DNA of 64,000 nucleotides from the NCBI GenBank assembly GCA_965217095.1, contig OZ244235.1, positions 868,001 to 932,000 of the forward strand, read 5' to 3'. Shown here in pieces: positions 63,264-64,000 of the stretch; position 1 is the stretch's first letter; every line of letters starts with the position of its first letter. A program made the position numbers and the translations under genes. Below the pieces are notes generated by a model. That model had not been told where the DNA came from and made no database searches. It saw only the letters and a list, made by a program, of their open reading frames with translations. The DNA comes from CAYNZV01 sp965217095 (GTDB lineage Bacteria > Latescibacterota > UBA2968 > UBA8231).

Positions 63264-64000
63264 ATGCCCAATCATCTGTTTCCCACGACCGTCATCGGGA
63301 GTTTGCCCCGGCCCGAGTGGCTGCGCCAGGCAATCCTGGATCGCAAGTCTGGCGCGCTGACCGAGGACGAGACCACCGCGATTCTCGACCGAGTGATCGA
63401 CGAGGCGATCCTGCTGCAGGAACGGTCCGGCCTGGAGGAGATTACGGATGGGGAGTGGCGCAGGGAGAGTTATGTCAAGGTGTTCGCTGAGCGCGTGCGG
63501 GGTTTTGAGAGCGATCTCAATGTGAGTGATATTCCGTATCCTGCGGTGGTTGCTCCAGTGGAGTACTACCGACCCATCGCCCTGGAAGAACTGAGATTTC
63601 TGCGACCCAGAACCTCCCGGCGGGTCAAGGTGACCCTGCCGGCTCCGTACATAATAGGACGCAGAATGTGGCATCCGGAATATTCCGCCAGAGCATACGC
63701 GACACGGGAGGCCCTGATGACCGACTGCGTCGGGATACTTCGCGAAGAGATCGAGAAACTGCAAGAGGCGGGCGCCGACACGGTCCAGCTCGACGAACCA
63801 TGGTTGAGCACGATGGTCGATCCGGAATTCCGCAAGAGGGAGGGCGTGGGTGACGAGCAGTGGCAGTACGAAAAAGACCTGTGCGCGGATCTGATCAATC
63901 AGACCGTCTCTGGATTCGACGATCTCAATACCGGCATGCATCTCTGCCACGCCCATTTCGCGCACAAACACGGAACCGAGGGGCCGTACGATCTAATAAT
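63264..64000 (+). CDS. MetE/cobalamin-independent methionine synthase-like protein, N-terminal part
   Basis: ATG 63264 follows AAGGA and the frame runs off the window. The start FPTTVIGSLPRPEWL is the C-terminal MetE domain opening, followed by EEITDGEWRRESYVKVFAER near 55, GADTVQLDEPWLS near 175 and HLCHAHFAHKHG near 232, whose His-x-Cys is the zinc site expected of these enzymes. Stand-alone proteins of this type are often annotated as vitamin-B12-independent methionine synthases or as alkylated-thiol transferases; the acceptor is unknown. Confidence 0.85.
   Translation, partial: MPNHLFPTTVIGSLPRPEWLRQAILDRKSGALTEDETTAILDRVIDEAILLQERSGLEEITDGEWRRESYVKVFAERVRGFESDLNVSDIPYPAVVAPVEYYRPIALEELRFLRPRTSRRVKVTLPAPYIIGRRMWHPEYSARAYATREALMTDCVGILREEIEKLQEAGADTVQLDEPWLSTMVDPEFRKREGVGDEQWQYEKDLCADLINQTVSGFDDLNTGMHLCHAHFAHKHGTEGPYDLI

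Noticed and set aside
63150..63971. Minus-strand 273-residue frame overlapping the MetE-like gene
   Set aside because: The plus strand has clear MetE signatures and an uninterrupted frame to the window edge; the minus frame has none.

Overview
The window is a bacterial chromosome segment of fairly high GC with dense, mostly leaderless or translationally coupled gene strings (ATGA, TTGA and TAGTG overlaps recur) and good sigma70-type promoters where they can be read. It encodes peptidoglycan synthesis enzymes (MurA, MurG, MraY), CCA-adding enzyme, RNase HI, lysine/threonine pathway genes, a selenocysteine formate dehydrogenase, a sulfatase, N-acyl-D-amino-acid deacylase, an MDR dehydrogenase and several Tat/Sec-exported proteins. 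The mixture (large FG-GAP proteins, GT-C/TPR fusions, DUF5069, sulfatase, Gfo/Idh, AGE epimerase) fits an uncultured, probably marine or host-associated Gram-negative lineage of the Latescibacterota/FCB type; that placement is only an inference. No rRNA, tRNA, CRISPR array, prophage or complete insertion sequence was recognised.

Layout. 1-5.5 kb: a giant FG-GAP protein runs head-on into a truncated acidic-protein gene at an imperfect palindrome, followed by an unrecognised partner gene with its own promoter. 5.7-12.8 kb: a plus-strand string with a tiny membrane protein, an SH3-like exported protein, NurA, a HAS-barrel-like protein, HerA and a GT-C/TPR glycosyltransferase. 12.8-25.7 kb: Gfo/Idh oxidoreductase, YdcF-like protein, a MITE-like repeat touching rnhA, lpdA-gmhA-lipoprotein-cca, SGNH protein, sulfatase, fdhD, a TIM-barrel protein and murA (Cys to Asp at the active site). 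25.8-30.2 kb: minus-strand catabolic cluster (MBL-like and DapA-like genes both frameshifted, YbaK, D-aminoacylase, DUF2848). 30.3-36.5 kb: formate dehydrogenase operon with a UGA selenocysteine codon and SECIS-like hairpin, an SGNH gene appended, and a leader carrying a terminator that may be a cofactor riboswitch. 36.5-47.1 kb: coiled-coil membrane protein, methyltransferase, flippase, TMTC-like glycosyltransferase, and a hom / phosphoglycerate-mutase-like / lysC / asd amino-acid cluster. 47.1-53.7 kb: M20 peptidase, DUF5069 with a strong promoter, PhoX-like protein, unknown 672-residue protein and AGE-family epimerase. 53.7-64 kb: decayed regulator remnants, a MurG-HEAT fusion, MraY, membrane protein, PilZ protein, an N-terminally shortened RecG, MDR dehydrogenase, class III aminotransferase and the start of a MetE-like protein.

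The most notable points are: (1) the selenocysteine formate dehydrogenase with its 5' leader; (2) the three-gene NurA / HAS-like / HerA unit; (3) a homoserine-kinase candidate of phosphoglycerate mutase ancestry; (4) MurG fused to HEAT repeats; (5) MurA with Asp in place of the fosfomycin-target Cys; and (6) several breakpoints (about 3.57, 53.98 and 59.0 kb) plus three single-site frameshifts that need read-level checking, since they could be assembly errors or real decay.
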